NCBI GenBank assembly: GCA_004123355.1
Contig: SCHM01000001.1
Coordinates: forward strand, 6,830,193-6,894,192
DNA: 64,000 bases
Direction: 5' to 3'
Source: Amphirosellinia nigrospora
Taxonomy: Eukaryota; Ascomycota; Sordariomycetes; Xylariales; Xylariaceae
This document shows positions 60,430 through 64,000 of this stretch, in pieces; within the stretch, counting starts at the first letter, position 1; every line of letters starts with the position of its first letter. Below the pieces are notes generated by a model that did not search any database, was not told the origin of the DNA, and worked only from the letters and a program-made list of their open reading frames with translations. A program made the translations under genes and the position numbers.

Positions 60430-60566
60430 CTCCCCAACTCTCTCTCCCACCATCTCTCTCACTTCTTCTCGCACCACCACCTCTCTCACTTCTTCTCGCA
60501 CCACTACCTCTCCTACCACCTCTCCTACCACCTCTCCTACCACCTCTCCTACCACTCTCCTACCAC
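60430..60566. repeat. Pyrimidine-rich imperfect tandem repeats
   Basis: Two copies of a roughly 29-nt unit (ctctctcacttcttctcgca plus a ccaccac spacer, about 60455-60510) are followed by four or five copies of a 12-nt unit, cacctctcctac (about 60505-60566). The strand is almost pure C/T with A at fixed places. A leucine/proline-rich open frame here comes from the repeat and is not called a gene. Confidence 0.8.
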
Positions 60567-62362
60567 TTCATCCACTTCCTCCTTCTCTCCCTTCAACCTG
60601 TATCATTTCCATTATCTCGCATCTCAACTAATTGCATTGCCAAACCTCGTCCAACTTTACTATCCGATGCTCTCATCCCAAACCTTCCAGGTACACAAAC
60701 CAGTAAGTTGTTCTACTTGCTAATCATCGCCAATCTTGCCGCCGTCGGTTCCCGATGTTGAGCATGCCGCACCTTTAATTAATATCACGCAGAAAGGGTA
60801 AGCAGGGTTGTCACTTGTTGCCAGATTATCAGTACTGTTCTCTTTTTCGTCTTGTTCTCGCGAACCACCTTGCGCTTCTAGCAGAGGCCTTCCACCCCTT
60901 ATAACACCTTCTCTCACACCTTCCGCAATTCAAATTCACATTTTCAAGTGCTTGATTAAGGTACTTTGTTACTTGTCCCACTTTCAGACCTAAGGTACTC
61001 AGGTACCTACCTCTACTCACTTTGGGTTCCTTCTCTCTATCGCACCCCACACTCTACTAGCACTCTACCTATTTCACAAACATCCTAAGTTGGCATATAT
61101 TAGGTACCTCTTCGTCTCCTGTTCTGTCAATCAATTATTGTAATCCTACTACATTCCACTAATTCCTTTCACGCCCTCTGCACCACCACATCTGCGCTAC
61201 CAAGTGACGAGTTGCCTCTAACGCTTTGTAGTCACTAGCTAACTTATTCCACTACAGCCCCTTCCGCAACTATTCAACAACTCATACAAGCAACACAATT
61301 GCGAAAGTGCAACAAATCATAAATGTTGCTTGGCGGTCTACAGCCTACCTGAATATGCGCGACAAGTGGTGGGTTTATTGCGCTGAACTCATCAACTCAG
61401 CGATGGCTAACAGCGCTACAAGTCTTTCTACCAAATCACATTCCTCAAGTGTCATGAGTTGATACTTTTCAGAGACAAAGACTTCTACAGCAACTTTTAT
61501 TTATAATTTGAACATGCTAACCTCCCTGTTAGATTACCGCCCATAATCTCCAAGAGGTCCCTGAACACGTGAGGGAGGTCGGCTCATGAAGCAGAGCCCG
61601 CATGAGAGAACACTCCAGGACGTAACTGTCAAGAGGAGACCAGTCCACACAAAGTGCAGTGCAGTCATACCTTATAGCCGCCGCTTGCGTATTTACCACG
61701 AGACCTTATTCACACGCCTTTTGTTGGCCGCCCCGTACTACGAAAAGGCTGCGTCCCTGGACCTCGAGTCGACGGCCCGATACTGTCTTGACCTCAGAGT
61801 ACTCGTGGCTGAGAGGGTATGGTCGGTGAGATCCTTTCCTGCTTTGTGTGCCTTTCCATACAGATTGATTCATCAGGTGCGAACTCGTGCCTAGGGACCT
61901 GCTCAGATACTCTCACGTGCGATTCGGCGCCTAAAAACCCGTACTCATATCGTCGTGGGCCAAGCTGTGAGCTCGACGCGATCAATATCCGGACCTCCCC
62001 TGGCCGTCCCGATAGCTTTCGCTTGTGATGTGCTCTCGGTGCTTGGTGAGTCTGCCTTGGTTTTCCGAGCCCCAGTGCTTGATGGACCGACGGGCCGATA
62101 TTTGCTTTGAGGTTGGATGGCAAGGTGTCCTCCTCTTTGGCAAGTGGCCTCTCTTCGGAGATAGCGTGCAGTACTCTCGTATACTCAGATGGAACTTCCT
62201 CCCGTGATCTATATCAGCTGAGTTCTATGGAAACGCCTAGGGAGGGTGCGCTGTTGTTGGTGATCGGCTTGGAGACCCGGTTAGTTGACTTCAGCCTTGG
62301 TAGCGGGATTGGTTGGCTTGGAGATTTACTCCCAAATTTTTTGTTCACCATTGGCCCAGCTC

Positions 62363-62464
62363 GCAGCCTTTGTCTCTGACATGAATGCTTGCTAGAATCT
62401 TCGGATTCGTCCTTTTATTTTCTCGTGGCCGTCTTGCAGCCATTGTCTCTGACACAAATGCTTG
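62363..62464. repeat. 29-nt direct repeat, two copies 73 bases apart
   Basis: Copy one at 62363-62391 and copy two at 62436-62464 share gcagcc.ttgtctctgaca and aatgcttg, with three or so mismatches. The 44 bases between are unrelated. No surrounding element was recognised. Confidence 0.75.
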
Positions 62465-63416
62465 ACACCTTTTTTTCATTGCATACCCTGATTCTTTAGG
62501 GTTGTGAAGAAGAAATCAATGTTCCCACAGTGTTTCTGCTCGTGTTTTTTGGTATGCTCTTTTGCAATCCTTTCACAAAACGGTTGCCTTAAACTGCGCC
62601 GGGTCAAGCAAGCCTTGGATTTTCCTGTTTCTCTGGCACGATCAACAGCGGACGAAGTCTATAGCGGTTTGTACTAACCGGATCGCCTGAGTTACGCATC
62701 TCGTTGAAACTAAGCAGAATTCAAGACGCATTTCCAAACACACTCTAGGGTAATGACGAATCTACTACGACGACAGACAGTGTATAACCTGTTTATTCTC
62801 TATATGAGCGCTATATAGTTGGTTGTTACCGCCAGACGTATGGACCAGTTCAATACTGCCCCAGACATTAATTAAAGATTGGCCGAATGCTTTTGCAAAA
62901 TACTCTGCACATTGCCTGGAAAGCATCCGAAAATTGCTTTCTTCGTTCCAAAGTCCTCTCGATCTAGCAAAGTGGACGCTCGATATAAGAGTCCCCGAGC
63001 TCCTGGAATTGTTGGTAGCGTTGAGGCTTGGGGAGGACACTGTTGGGAAGGTAGGAGGCACAGTATCTTGATGATCCACACCCCTCACGGAGACTGCCGT
63101 GTCGATTACCCCAACTTTTCTACAACCGCAATATCACCACACCTAAATGAGATCAATACTTGTGCTAATCTAGTACCATTAGCCCAATCAACTCATTACT
63201 TTGTTGGATGGTCGATCAACGCGCTTCTGTTTCACTCCCTTCCTCTTCCTCCGCCTTCATTCGATGGTGGTTTGCAATATTAACTAGAAACTACAATACG
63301 CGTCTCTGATTATTATATGCTCGGATCCAACAAGCCCTGCCTCTACTCTCTACGCCTTGTCAGCCTACTGTCCCGATCTAATCTGCCTAGGTAGGCTGAC
63401 AGGGACATGGCTTACC

Positions 63417-63438
63417 ATGCATGCATGCATGCATGCAT
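63417..63438. repeat. (ATGC)n tetranucleotide microsatellite
   Basis: Five full ATGC units plus AT, self-complementary (GCATGC), about 135 bases upstream of the STAND-type start codon. Likely length-variable. Confidence 0.9.
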
Positions 63439-63572
63439 ACAGCATAGCACAGCCTTCGCCGCTTTGCTTGTGGTTGAGTGAGTTGGAAGAGGAGGAGAAA
63501 CACTGCGGTCTGGCTGCCTCTTTTTACTATCTTTCTCAAACTCGATATCACAAACGAAGGTATGACAAGAAA

Positions 63573-64000
63573 TGGACCCCCTCAGCGTCATAGCCTCGGT
63601 AGCGGGCCTCCTCACGGCTGCGCATGAGGTCGTGAAGTTGCTGGGACGGTACGTGTCGGCCTCTTGAGACACACCATTGATCGTCGCGCACGTACGCGAC
63701 GAAACTGAAAGCACGCGTACTCTACTACTCGGTTTGCAAACGCTCGTAAGAGAGCTTTCCGGCAGATTTTCTCTAGGGGGGGCCGCTTGTCGGCGTCGAC
63801 CAGGTCGTCACCATCCTCACCAGTGGGGTCCTGTTGTTTGCCGAGCTCGAGGGTGCTGCACAAGGCTTGGTTGCTGCGTCCCCCTCGCTGCTTTCGAGGG
63901 ACGGCTAACGCAAAAGATTTCTGGCGCTCGGGGGCTCTTCTCCACGCAGTACCGATTACCGTTGCGGGCGAGAATGCAATGGGCTCGTCGAGAAGACAGG
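63573..64000 (+). CDS. Fungal_N-domain (STAND/NLR-type) protein, 5' part, cut by window end
   Basis: The start MDPLSVIASVAGLLTAAHEV is the classic opening of the fungal N-terminal domain found on STAND proteins (NACHT, ankyrin or WD-repeat types) that act in non-self recognition, and on unrelated fungal proteins. Further family-like sequence follows in other frames: VAHVRDETESTRTLLLGLQT, VGVDQVVTILTSGVLLFAEL and LPLRARMQWARR. The frame changes near 63662, 63775 (a seven-G run) and 63900, as in other genes here. Whether a nucleotide-binding domain follows cannot be seen, because the window ends. Confidence 0.7.

Larger units (their letters stand above)
58775..63572. other. Long non-coding stretch upstream of the STAND-type gene
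   Basis: About 4.8 kb without a supported gene. It contains TACCTAGGTACC-like words at 58961-59022 and 60271-60288, a TA-rich block at about 59200-60060, pyrimidine-rich tandem repeats at 60430-60566, a 29-nt direct repeat at 62363/62436 and an ATGC microsatellite at 63417. Open frames (for example 61586-61894, 62879-63283 and minus-strand 62765-63088) have no recognised domain. Confidence 0.5.

Noticed and set aside
60345-60761. Leucine/proline-rich frame that looks like a membrane or signal segment
   Set aside because: It is a translation of pyrimidine-rich tandem repeats.
1-64000. CRISPR arrays, bacterial operons, rRNA genes
   Set aside because: No spaced identical repeats of the right form, no ribosome-binding-site pattern and no rRNA-like sequence; the DNA is nuclear and fungal.
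1-64000. Biosynthetic gene cluster
   Set aside because: No polyketide synthase, peptide synthetase, terpene cyclase or tailoring enzymes; the genes are unrelated housekeeping and regulatory genes.

Overview
This window looks like nuclear DNA of a filamentous ascomycete (Pezizomycotina, most likely a Sordariomycete; the class is an inference). The evidence is the set of typical fungal genes (RSE1, MSS51, an RBG1/DRG1 GTPase, a SIP3/SipA3-type BAR-PH-VASt protein, an ArAE_2/DUF2421 membrane protein, a PXA-domain protein, a C2H2 plus Fungal_trans regulator, a Fungal_N STAND-type start). Introns are mostly 50-180 nt with GTRNGY donors and (C/T)AG acceptors, and TACCTAGGTA-like palindromic words recur between genes.

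Layout. 1-2957 has no recognisable gene. 2958-5314 (+) is a coiled-coil protein of unknown role. 5658-7169 (+) is a complete seven-exon RBG1/DRG1 GTPase. 7170-13165 has no confident gene. 13166-14923 (+) is a CENP-B/Tc5-type DNA-binding protein. 16363-19798 (-) is a PXA-domain protein with a 1.24-kb intron and a 9-nt minisatellite just upstream of its start. 20945-22531 (-) is MSS51, divergent from RSE1 (23075-27390, +). A cytosolic LysM/zinc-ribbon-like protein (27508-28436, -) is tail to tail with RSE1. 29429-33694 (+) is SIP3/SipA3-like and 34559-36594 (+) is a DUF3074 protein. From about 36.6 to 49.2 kb is a gene-poor, largely TA-rich stretch with decayed coding remnants and one open cysteine-rich ORF. 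49244/49573-53230 (+) is a C2H2 plus Fungal_trans regulator. 54796-58774 (-) is an ArAE_2/DUF2421 membrane protein. 58775-63572 is non-coding, and a Fungal_N gene starts at 63573 and runs off the window.

The genes do not form one pathway or a biosynthetic cluster. They are separate housekeeping and regulatory genes: pre-mRNA splicing (RSE1), mitochondrial COX1 expression (MSS51), translation-linked GTPase (RBG1), lipid/sterol contact sites (SIP3-like), membrane trafficking (PXA) and transcription (CENP-B-type, C2H2).

The most striking property is technical or evolutionary. Nearly every long conserved gene except RBG1 is broken by single-base frame changes, mostly in short homopolymers, and these include the essential gene RSE1. 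This fits uncorrected long-read indels better than real gene loss, so gene models here must be read across frames. No convincing new multi-gene system was found. The best candidates for a second look are the PXA intron and minisatellite, the cysteine-rich ORF at 40.1 kb and the unidentified coding remnant at 41.5-43.4 kb.
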